Positions 1 through 5,634 of a stretch of 16,077 nucleotides of DNA are shown piece by piece. The DNA lies in the NCBI GenBank assembly GCA_002423555.1, contig DIWQ01000044.1, positions 1 to 16,077 of the forward strand, written 5' to 3'. Within the stretch, counting starts at the first letter, position 1. Each line of letters starts with the position of its first letter. Position numbers and translations under genes: made by a program. Source of the stretch: Patescibacteria group bacterium UBA6102 (lineage in GTDB: Bacteria > Patescibacteriota > Minisyncoccia > Minisyncoccales > UBA5738). Under the pieces are notes generated by a model. It was given only the letters and a program-made list of their open reading frames with translations. It had not been told where the DNA came from and ran no database searches.

Positions 1-1
1 G

Positions 2-460
2 TTGATCGTGTTGTTTATTCTTGCGATTTTATCATTGTTTGCCGTGCCGCAAGGTGTTTTCTATGCGATTTCTTTTATTGGGGCGATAATCTTGGTTTGG
101 TTTGCCGCACGCATCTGGAGAATAAAAACTATTGATGGCGAAGGCCAATTATTCTCATTTAAAAAGGTTTTTCTGCTGATGGCGGCCAATGGCCTATTTT
201 GGCTGTATTGGCTGACGGTTTGCGTGCCGATGGCATTCGCGATGCGCCAATCCGCGGTATTCGGCCAAGTATTGTTTTTGTTAATGTTCGAGGCGGGATG
301 GTTTCTGTCGACTACGGGGTGTGTATTTGTATTTTCGCGGTTCCGGCTGTTGTTGATAAGAAAAAATTTTATTGCGCCTGCATTCAAAGTGCTGGCGTTA
401 TTGTTTGTGCTGTTTGCGATTAAAATTTCTTGGGAAAGTCTAGTTTTCTTTACCAAATAA
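2..460 (+). CDS. LysE-like membrane exporter, 3' part only (5' end outside window)
   Basis: The reading frame is open to the left edge, so the true start lies outside the window; the TTG at position 2 should not be taken as the start. The 152 visible residues are very hydrophobic, with about four membrane segments (roughly residues 2-38, 53-76, 84-112 and 124-147). The pattern GAIILVWFAARIWR, then a charged loop, then FLLMAANGLFWLYWL resembles the second half of LysE/RhtB-type amino-acid exporters, where a similar small-residue and NPK-like stretch occurs. The NPK triplet itself is not present, so the family call is by overall pattern only. No substrate can be inferred. The coding part ends with TAA at 458-460 and is followed by decaying non-coding DNA rather than a partner gene. 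Confidence 0.5.
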   Translation: MIVLFILAILSLFAVPQGVFYAISFIGAIILVWFAARIWRIKTIDGEGQLFSFKKVFLLMAANGLFWLYWLTVCVPMAFAMRQSAVFGQVLFLLMFEAGWFLSTTGCVFVFSRFRLLLIRKNFIAPAFKVLALLFVLFAIKISWESLVFFTK

Positions 461-488
461 TATTTGTATTATTTACCCGCCAGAATAC

Positions 489-507
489 CTCGGGGCTTTG
501 CCCCGGG
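489..507. repeat. GC-rich hairpin after the LysE-like gene
   Basis: CGGGGC (491-496) and GCCCCG (500-505) form a perfect 6-bp stem with a 3-nt loop, extendable by a G-T and a C-G pair. It lies 30 bp after the stop of the LysE-like gene. No T-tract follows on either strand, so it is not a convincing intrinsic terminator. It could pause transcription or be incidental. Confidence 0.3.
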
Positions 508-757
508 GATGAATTGATGGTGGATCCGGCGTTGGAAGGGGCGCGGCGGATCATTATTGACCGGAAAAATATCGCGCCGGATTTTTTGATTTGAGCACGC
601 GCTTGGCCGGCGAAATCTTGCACTGGCAATCATCGGCGATTTTTCCGATGCCAGCGATTCTTTGAAGGCTTTCATCTGCGAAAGCAACCGCGGCAACGAA
701 ATATTTTTCGTTCTCGACATTGAAACTGCCAAAACCAAATTATTTTCGGCAAAATGA
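508..757 (+). pseudogene. Broken DUF4180-family gene remnant
   Basis: Three plus-strand segments in different frames read together like the DUF4180 family. From 508 the frame gives ARRIIIDRKNIAPDF and stops at TGA 592-594. From 588 another frame gives DLSTRLAGEIL. From 611 a third frame gives LALAIIGDFSDASDSLKAF, then ESNRGNEIFFV, ending at TGA 755-757. In DUF4180 proteins as I recall them, the order is IIIxxKNLxPxFFDLxTxLAGEILQK, then LAIVGDF, then SLRDFIYESNKG and IFFV. The first break looks like the loss of one T in the T-run at 582-587. The second is a deletion of about ten codons between GEIL and LALAIIGDF, and the N-terminal part is also shortened. Function of the family is unknown to me. 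No intact copy is in the window. Confidence 0.65.
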
Positions 758-761
758 TCCC

Positions 762-805
762 AAAAAAACTATAAACATTCTCACATTCTTGAGAATGTGA
801 GAATG
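762..805 (-). terminator. 30-bp palindrome with T-tract on the minus strand
   Basis: Positions 776-805 form an almost perfect palindrome: arms CATTCTCACATTCT and AGAATGTGAGAATG, 14 bp each, around a 2-nt centre. Read on the minus strand the stem is followed by TTTATAGTTTTTTT, the layout of an intrinsic terminator. It would stop transcription arriving from the minus-strand phosphoesterase gene that ends at 1108. On the plus strand there is no T-tract. It sits directly before the Nudix remnant, so an operator for that former gene is an alternative. Each arm also carries a CATTCT direct duplication. Confidence 0.5.
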
Positions 806-827
806 TCGGTAATGAATGTCCGTTATT

Positions 828-1127
828 ATGGGAAATCAAGATAAAATTTATGTGGATTGGATAGGCCGGGTGAAGGTTTTGCAAAAGGCGGTAATTTTTA
901 ACGAAAACGACCGGATTTTGGCGCTGAAACGCGCGGATAATAAAAACCGGCCGCATCCGGGTTGCTGGGATTTGGCGGGCGGCCGCTTGGAATCAAGCGA
1001 CACTGTAAAATGGAAAAATAAAAGCGGCAAGGGAGACGATAGCGATATTTTAATCAATAAATCGCCCCGTGCAATCCAGATGAAAAACAATCCGATGGCG
1101 GAAAGATTTATTTTTCCAGGAGGATGA
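828..1127 (+). pseudogene. Truncated Nudix hydrolase, N-terminal part
   Basis: From the ATG at 828 (an in-frame ATG at 816 is also possible) the product starts MGNQDKIYVDWIGRVKVLQ and continues KAVIFNENDRILALKRA. It then reaches PGCWDLAGGRLE, the beginning of a Nudix box (GX5EX7REUXEEXGU). The frame runs into unrelated, Lys- and Asn-rich sequence straight after GGRLE. The REXXEE metal-binding helix and the rest of the fold are missing, so it cannot be catalytic. The remaining codons to the TAG-free end at 1127 overlap the 3' end of the minus-strand phosphoesterase by 20 bp. I saw no displaced second half in the other frames. The truncation looks like a deletion at about position 1000. Confidence 0.7.
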
Positions 1128-1920
1128 GGTTGATTTGGGGGCGGGCGAAAAATCGGAGGGGCAGAATGGTGGCGCCGATGCCGTTGGTGACGATAACGGT
1201 TTGTCCGGGCTCTTCATAAACACCCTTTTCATAGCGGTATTTATGGCGATGGATCAGCCATGAAAACGGGAGGCCGAACAAAGTGATTTGGCCGCCATGG
1301 GTGTGTCCGGCCAGCAGTAATTTTGCCTTGTCGTTTTGATATTTTTCAAAATATGCCGGATCGTGCGTCATATAGATTGTGAAATCCGCCGCTTCCTCCA
1401 TCGCCTTGGCGCCGTCCGGAACGCCATACCAGGTTTCATCCGTGCCGGCAACGGTTATTTTGCCGCCGCCGATATTGATATGGCGGTTTTCGTTTACCAA
1501 CGGGGCGATCCCGGCGCCGGCCATTGCCGCCAAAACTTCGTTTTTTCCGGCTTCAATATCGTGATTTCCCAGAACGCCGAATTTTCCCAAGGGGGCGTTA
1601 ATATTTTTGAGGGAAGAAAAACATTTTTCGGTGTTTTTCCCGTTGCGGCTCACATAGTCGCCGCCGAACAACACAATATCGGGCGCCAGCAAATTGATTT
1701 GTTTGACCAAACCATCAAGGCGTGCCGGCGAAAAACCTTCGCCGCAGTGAATGTCGGCGACAAAGGCGATTTTCTTTCCGATAAATTCCGGCGGCACGTT
1801 TCTGCCGCGCACGGTCGTTTTTGCAATCTCGGTCCAGCCGGCTTCAAAAGTCGCATAACCGACAAAGACCGCCATGCCGGCGGCGAAAAGCAACCATAAA
1901 ATTTTTTTTGATTTATTCAT
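1108..1920 (-). CDS. Membrane-anchored calcineurin-like phosphoesterase (YkuE/YaeI type)
   Basis: The 270-residue protein has one N-terminal hydrophobic segment (about residues 7-24) and no twin-arginine motif, so a signal anchor facing outside is likely. The metallophosphoesterase motifs follow in order: VADIHCG (D56, H58), GGDYV (D88), GNHD (118-121), MTHD (H186) and GHTHGGQ (205-211). These residues bind two metal ions in the family. Length and GHTHGGQ fit the YkuE/YaeI branch, whose characterised relatives hydrolyse phosphodiester or pyrophosphate bonds at the envelope; the substrate here is unknown. It starts 17 bp after the L,D-transpeptidase stop on the same strand, so the two are probably one transcript. 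No Shine-Dalgarno sequence is evident before the ATG at 1918-1920. The 3' end borders the Nudix remnant. Confidence 0.9.
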   Translation of the reverse strand: MNKSKKILWLLFAAGMAVFVGYATFEAGWTEIAKTTVRGRNVPPEFIGKKIAFVADIHCGEGFSPARLDGLVKQINLLAPDIVLFGGDYVSRNGKNTEKCFSSLKNINAPLGKFGVLGNHDIEAGKNEVLAAMAGAGIAPLVNENRHINIGGGKITVAGTDETWYGVPDGAKAMEEAADFTIYMTHDPAYFEKYQNDKAKLLLAGHTHGGQITLFGLPFSWLIHRHKYRYEKGVYEEPGQTVIVTNGIGATILPLRFFARPQINLILLEK

Positions 1921-1937
1921 TCAGATCTTGGCGGTGG

Positions 1938-3491
1938 TCAATCGTGGTTATGGACCACGGTGCCGGTGCCATAGCCCACATTGGGCTTTTCGCGCGCAAA
2001 AACTTCTTCTTGTCCCTCGGGCAATTCGGGCAGAGTGTTTTCAAAAATGAATTTGGCATCACCCTGCGTCATATTGGTGCAGCCCGCCGATTGCCGGGTG
2101 CCGAATTTATCGTGCCAATAGGTGCCGTGGATGGCATAGTCATAGTTGTAATACATCACCCAGGGAATGTCTTTGAGATGGTAATAATAGGAATGCAGGG
2201 GCGGCCCGCCGCGCATTTCGTCCTTTGCCAGCTTGTACCATATCCGGTAGATTCCCGTTTTGGTGGGATTTTCCTCCCGCCCCGGAGCGATATAGGTGGC
2301 AAACAGAGGTTTGTCATATTCAAAGAGCGTCATAATTTTTTTTGACAGGTCCACATCAATCCATTTTTCCCCGATTTTGATTTCTTCGGGGATGCGGATG
2401 TCTTGGGGCGGCTCGGGTTGGGGCATCGGAGTGACAAAATCCGAAAATATGTATGCTCCCGCGAACGCGCCGCCGTCGATCTGATACCACAGATTTTTGC
2501 CGTCAACCCATTCGCCAAAAACTTCTTTGACCACCTTCACGCGATTTGCCGTTGAGAATACCCCCAATTTTTCGGAAGCGGCGGAAGCGCCTTGGCGCAC
2601 CGTTACGCCGTTGGCATTGATCTGTCCCCACCATCCCAGATATTTGAAACGATCCTTCCCCAGCGCCGCGGCGCTGGGGATTTGTCCTTCAAGGGTCCAT
2701 TGGGAAACCGCCGCGCGTCCGGCTTGGTCGGCGACAATCGCTTTAATGCGGTATTCCTTATCAAGTTGGACATCCGTTTCAAAAGCGAAGCGATATTCGC
2801 CGGGCGCAAGCTGTTCGGTGCGGAATTGAACCGGATCGTTGTTGATAAAAATCGAGGCGGTTTCAAGCGGCGCGTGCAAAACCGCTTCAAGACTGATCGT
2901 GTGCCGCATGGGAAAAACCGCGGAATTTGCCGCTGGTTTTTGGTTGGAGATCGCTGGATAATCGTTTTCCGCCGCCGGAAAAACGATGGTCACCAAATTG
3001 CCGCCGCCACCGGCTCGGGCTTTTGAATAGTGCCCTTGGCGCATAACTTCAACGATCAAGCGGCCGTTATCAATATCACACTTGATGTCTTCAACCAGCG
3101 GGCTGGCGGCGATCTCCCGATAATCAACGCTGTTTTCAAGGCGCGATATTTTCTCAAAAACGGCGCGAGTTTTGGCTTCGGCGAAAATTTCTTCAATTTG
3201 ATATTCGGGCAGATTTGTGAGCGCCGGTTCGTCGGCGTTGAATTTGATTTCCAAAATTGTGCCTTTGGCGTTATCGTGGCGCAAGGAGATAATTTTTGCC
3301 GAATATGATTTTGGGCGCGGCGGCACTTCGGTTTCGTAATTTTGCGGCAAGGGGAGCGCCAGCCAGAATGTTGCCGCGGAAATCAAAATCGCGCCGGTAA
3401 TCGCGATTCCCAGTTTCCATTTCCAGCTTGTGCGTTTTTTCAGCGCGGCCGCCGTTTTTTTGATTTTAATGATGTGTCGGCGGATGGTCAT
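1938..3491 (-). CDS. L,D-transpeptidase with SH3-like and YkuD domains
   Basis: The 517-residue protein probably cross-links peptidoglycan stem peptides outside the membrane. Residues 1-26 are basic, followed by one membrane anchor (about 27-47). Residues 60-270 are beta-rich, without a recognised family, and end in an Ig-like stretch. An SH3-like wall-binding domain lies at about 282-352 (GWWGQINANGVTVRQGAS). A YkuD catalytic domain covers about 374-490. Its active site reads H455-G then S468-A-G-C471-T-N473, with Cys471 as nucleophile. This departs from the usual SHGC(I/V)(R/N): alanine replaces the histidine and threonine the aliphatic residue. The first gene of a minus-strand pair with the phosphoesterase, it has a candidate promoter about 100 bp upstream and a palindrome-rich leader. 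No clear ribosome binding site is seen before the ATG. Confidence 0.92.
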   Translation of the reverse strand: MTIRRHIIKIKKTAAALKKRTSWKWKLGIAITGAILISAATFWLALPLPQNYETEVPPRPKSYSAKIISLRHDNAKGTILEIKFNADEPALTNLPEYQIEEIFAEAKTRAVFEKISRLENSVDYREIAASPLVEDIKCDIDNGRLIVEVMRQGHYSKARAGGGGNLVTIVFPAAENDYPAISNQKPAANSAVFPMRHTISLEAVLHAPLETASIFINNDPVQFRTEQLAPGEYRFAFETDVQLDKEYRIKAIVADQAGRAAVSQWTLEGQIPSAAALGKDRFKYLGWWGQINANGVTVRQGASAASEKLGVFSTANRVKVVKEVFGEWVDGKNLWYQIDGGAFAGAYIFSDFVTPMPQPEPPQDIRIPEEIKIGEKWIDVDLSKKIMTLFEYDKPLFATYIAPGREENPTKTGIYRIWYKLAKDEMRGGPPLHSYYYHLKDIPWVMYYNYDYAIHGTYWHDKFGTRQSAGCTNMTQGDAKFIFENTLPELPEGQEEVFAREKPNVGYGTGTVVHNHD

Positions 3492-3519
3492 AAATTAAAA
3501 TTCAACCAATAATCATTTA

Positions 3520-3577
3520 TCAATAATCAATAATCAATAACTAATAATTAATCAATGATTGATTATTAATAATCAAT
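3520..3577. repeat. AT-rich tandem 7-mers and two overlapping palindromes
   Basis: TCAATAA is repeated three times in tandem (3520-3526, 3527-3533, 3534-3540). It is followed by TAATCAAT-G-ATTGATTA (3549-3565, 8-bp arms). That arm overlaps a second, perfect 20-bp palindrome, ATTGATTATTAATAATCAAT (3558-3577). The two palindromes share 3558-3565, so their hairpins exclude each other. The block lies between the candidate L,D-transpeptidase promoter and its start codon, in the presumed 5' untranslated region on the minus strand. Confidence 0.75.
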
Positions 3578-3597
3578 GCGGAGATTTCCATTAAAGT

Positions 3598-3625
3598 ATC
3601 ATAGCAATAAACCATCCGCACTCAA
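3598..3625 (-). promoter_or_regulatory. Candidate promoter of the L,D-transpeptidase gene
   Basis: On the minus strand TTGAGT (3625-3620) is followed after 16 nt by TATGAT (3603-3598). The -10 box is preceded by TGC, an extended -10 signature. Transcription would start near 3591, giving a leader of about 100 nt with the overlapping palindromes in it. Confidence 0.45.
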
Positions 3626-3653
3626 AACTTCTGCCGTGTCAAAACTTCTGCCG
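3622..3653. repeat. 15-bp direct repeat, possible operator
   Basis: TCAAAACTTCTGCCG occurs exactly at 3622-3636 and 3639-3653, a 17-bp period. The first copy overlaps the -35 box of the divergent L,D-transpeptidase promoter, and the second lies 38 bp upstream of the candidate plus-strand -35 box at 3691. The placement fits a regulator binding site, but a simple local duplication gives the same pattern. Confidence 0.6.
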
Positions 3654-3690
3654 GAGCAAAGGAAACACGTTGCCGCCAATTTTGCCGTCC

Positions 3691-3719
3691 TTGATTTTTG
3701 GCGGGTTATGTTGCATAAT
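3691..3719 (+). promoter_or_regulatory. Candidate promoter upstream of the ABC-F gene
   Basis: TTGATT (3691-3696) and CATAAT (3714-3719) are separated by exactly 17 nt. Transcription would begin near 3726. That gives about 18 nt before the short reading frame at 3744 and about 160 nt before the ABC-F start at 3887. Confidence 0.45.
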
Positions 3720-3743
3720 AAAAAACAACGATAAGGAAATTAT

Positions 3744-3788
3744 ATGAAGGTATTTTTTGACGAGCAAGAATATAAGTTGTTGGCATAA
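3744..3788 (+). CDS. 14-codon reading frame before the ABC-F gene: leader peptide or start of a broken gene
   Basis: ATG 3744 to TAA 3786-3788 encodes MKVFFDEQEYKLLA. A good Shine-Dalgarno-like AAGGAAA lies at 3733-3739, with the right spacing, and a candidate promoter ends at 3719. Two readings compete. It may be a leader peptide, because ABC-F resistance genes are often controlled by ribosome stalling on one. Or it is the 5' end of a gene broken by two single-base indels. Joining the next frame (NDREFVPLLAVIFAL, from 3787) and a third (REELNDPVFLLENGRGYIW, from about 3831) gives a smooth protein-like text up to about 3890. I slightly favour the broken gene, as this window holds several others. 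Confidence 0.4.
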   Translation: MKVFFDEQEYKLLA

Positions 3789-3790
3789 CG

Positions 3791-3862
3791 ACAGGGAGTT
3801 TGTTCCGCTTTTGGCGGTTATTTTCGCGTTGCGCGAGAAGAATTAAACGACCCTGTTTTTTT
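3791..3862 (+). terminator. Branched terminator-like structure before the ABC-F start
   Basis: ACAGGG (3791-3796) can pair with CCCTGT (3851-3856), and the right arm runs straight into a T7 tract (3856-3862). Inside the enclosed loop are two hairpins. One is CCGC/GCGG at 3805-3817. The other is TTTTCGCG/CGCGAGAA at 3821-3839, an 8-bp stem with one G-T pair. The left arm begins three bases after the stop codon of the short frame at 3744, and the ABC-F ATG is 24 bp after the T-tract. A ribosome held at that stop would cover the left arm. The closing stem is only 6 bp, so termination is uncertain. Confidence 0.35.
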
Positions 3863-3886
3863 GTTGGAAAACGGGCGCGGATACAT

Positions 3887-5563
3887 ATGGAAAAAATTAA
3901 AACAAAAATCAAAATTGGCGAAAATTCGGCCAAGGGCGCAAATATTCCTTCGGGCCAGCCCTTGCTCATCTTAAAGGATGTGGCCAAGGGATACGGCAAA
4001 GAGGAGCTTTTTTGCGGGGCGAGAATGCGCGTTTTGCCGCGCGAACGAATTGCGATCGTGGGCGCCAACGGCATCGGCAAAACCACGTTGCTTGAAATTA
4101 TTATCGGCAAAGAAGAACCCGATGACGGATCATGCGAAATTCACAAAATGGCGCGCATCGGTTATTTGCCGCAGGAAACCCATTGGGAATCCTTGCAAAA
4201 TTCCGTGATTGACGAAATCTATTCGGCGGACGGAAAAATGCGCGCGATGGTTGCGCGCAAAGAAAGCTATGAAGCGCGGGAAACCGCCGGCGACTTGCCG
4301 GAAAGCGAAATTGCGGATTATTGCAAGTTTTTGGAGGAATTCAAGGCGGCTGACGGCTACCGCCGCCAAGGATTGATTGAGCGCTTGCTTTCCGACTTCG
4401 GTTTCGCCGAAGAATCGCGGCATCGCAAGATTGCGTCGCTTTCCGGCGGCGAGCGCACCAAGCTGGCGCTGGCGAAAGTTATTCTGACCAATCCCAATTT
4501 GATCATTTTGGACGAGCCCACCAATCACTTGGACATTGAGACCTGCGAATGGCTGGAAAATTTTTTGTTGCATCGCAATGTCGCGCTGGTCTGCGTGTCG
4601 CACGACCGCTATTTTCTGGATCGGGTTTGCGAAAAAACCTATGAATTGACCAAAAACGGCATTGAAAAGTACCAATGCCGCTATTCGGACTATGTCATTG
4701 AACGACAGGCCCGCCGCTCCGCGCTGGAAAAAAAATACCACATCCAGCAAAAATATCTCAAAGAACAGCAGGAATATATTGATCGGTTTCGCTACAAAGC
4801 CACCAAGGCCGCCGGCGTGCAAAGCCGCATCAAGCAGTTGGAAAAAATGGAGAAAATTGAATTGCCCCGGGAAGCGGCAAAAGACATCAAAATCAAACTT
4901 GACGCGGGTATCCGCCGTTGCCGCGCCGTGTTGAAGATTGACGGCATTACCATCGGCCCCAAAGATAAATCTTTGTTTTCGTTTGATGGAAAACTGGAAG
5001 TTGAATGGGGCGACAAAGTGGGTATCATCGGTGCCAACGGGATGGGAAAATCCACCCTGCTAAAAACCATTTTGGGAAAAATGCCGCCGGCAAAGGGTAA
5101 AATCGCGCTTGATGATCGCGCCCAGATTGGTTATTACGCGCAGGCGCACGAAGAAATGGACCATTCAAAAATTTTGCTTGACGAGGTGGCGTCAAAAACC
5201 GACGAGAGCGAGGAGCGGGTGCGGTCGGTTTTGGGGGCATTGCTGTTTGAGCCGTTTGAAGTGGAAAAGAAAAAGATCGGTGATTTGTCGGGAGGAGAGA
5301 GGGCGCGCGCGGCGCTGGCGGAACTGATTTTGCGGAAGGTCAATTTTTTACTGCTGGACGAGCCCACCAATCACTTGGACCTGCCGTCAAAAGAAGTGAT
5401 TACCAAAGTCTTCAAAGAATACAAAGGCACCATTCTGCTGGTAAGCCACGACCGCTACATTCTCAACGAGGTTTGCGATCATATCTGGGAAGTCAAAAAC
5501 GGCGAATTGTCCGGTTATCTGGGCAATTACGACGATTACCGCTACCATCTGTCGCATTCATAA
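3887..5563 (+). CDS. ABC-F family ATPase (ribosome-associated translation factor)
   Basis: Two ABC cassettes in one soluble chain without membrane segments define the ABC-F family. Its members bind the ribosomal E site and relieve stalled or drug-bound ribosomes. I chose ATG 3887 (558 residues): the frame stays open to a TTG at 3800, but those extra 29 residues are basic, Arg- and Phe-rich and unlike a family N-terminus, whereas conserved-looking sequence begins at LLILKDVAKGYGKEEL. Cassette 1 has Walker A GANGIGKT (59-66), signature LSGGE (185-189) and Walker B with catalytic E210. Cassette 2 has GANGMGKS (382-389), LSGGE (467-471) and E492. The linker, about 265-325, is charged and helical (RRSALEKKYHIQQKYLKEQQ), as expected for the tRNA-contacting arm. 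Which subfamily (EttA, Uup, YdiF or resistance type) cannot be fixed by eye. The upstream leader may regulate it. Confidence 0.92.
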   Translation: MEKIKTKIKIGENSAKGANIPSGQPLLILKDVAKGYGKEELFCGARMRVLPRERIAIVGANGIGKTTLLEIIIGKEEPDDGSCEIHKMARIGYLPQETHWESLQNSVIDEIYSADGKMRAMVARKESYEARETAGDLPESEIADYCKFLEEFKAADGYRRQGLIERLLSDFGFAEESRHRKIASLSGGERTKLALAKVILTNPNLIILDEPTNHLDIETCEWLENFLLHRNVALVCVSHDRYFLDRVCEKTYELTKNGIEKYQCRYSDYVIERQARRSALEKKYHIQQKYLKEQQEYIDRFRYKATKAAGVQSRIKQLEKMEKIELPREAAKDIKIKLDAGIRRCRAVLKIDGITIGPKDKSLFSFDGKLEVEWGDKVGIIGANGMGKSTLLKTILGKMPPAKGKIALDDRAQIGYYAQAHEEMDHSKILLDEVASKTDESEERVRSVLGALLFEPFEVEKKKIGDLSGGERARAALAELILRKVNFLLLDEPTNHLDLPSKEVITKVFKEYKGTILLVSHDRYILNEVCDHIWEVKNGELSGYLGNYDDYRYHLSHS

Positions 5564-5598
5564 TCGTTTGTAAAAAATTATGGTTGCGAAAGCGATTG

Positions 5599-5627
5599 TT
5601 GGCGGTTGCGGCGGTTTGATTTATAAT
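5599..5627 (+). promoter_or_regulatory. Promoter of the MscS-like gene
   Basis: TTGGCG (5599-5604), a 17-nt spacer, and a perfect TATAAT (5622-5627). The -10 box overlaps the first in-frame ATG (5626), so transcription would begin near 5634. This makes the ATG at 5635 the likely start and the mRNA leaderless. Confidence 0.6.
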
Positions 5628-5634
5628 GGACTAT

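Noticed and set aside
1336..1899. Plus-strand open frame (187 codons) opposite the envelope phosphoesterase
   Set aside because: The opposite strand carries complete metallophosphoesterase motifs; this frame is a shadow.
3520..3653. CRISPR-like repeats in the divergent intergenic region
   Set aside because: Repeat units are 7 or 15 bp, without regular spacers of constant length, and no cas gene is present.
3800..3886. N-terminal extension of the ABC-F protein from a TTG codon
   Set aside because: The extra 29 residues are not family-like, a terminator-like fold and remnant frames cover the same bases, and ATG 3887 gives a normal N-terminus.
4130..4822. Minus-strand open frame (230 codons) opposite the ABC-F gene
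   Set aside because: It is a mirror of the conserved ATPase coding frame, shows no motif of its own and has no promoter.
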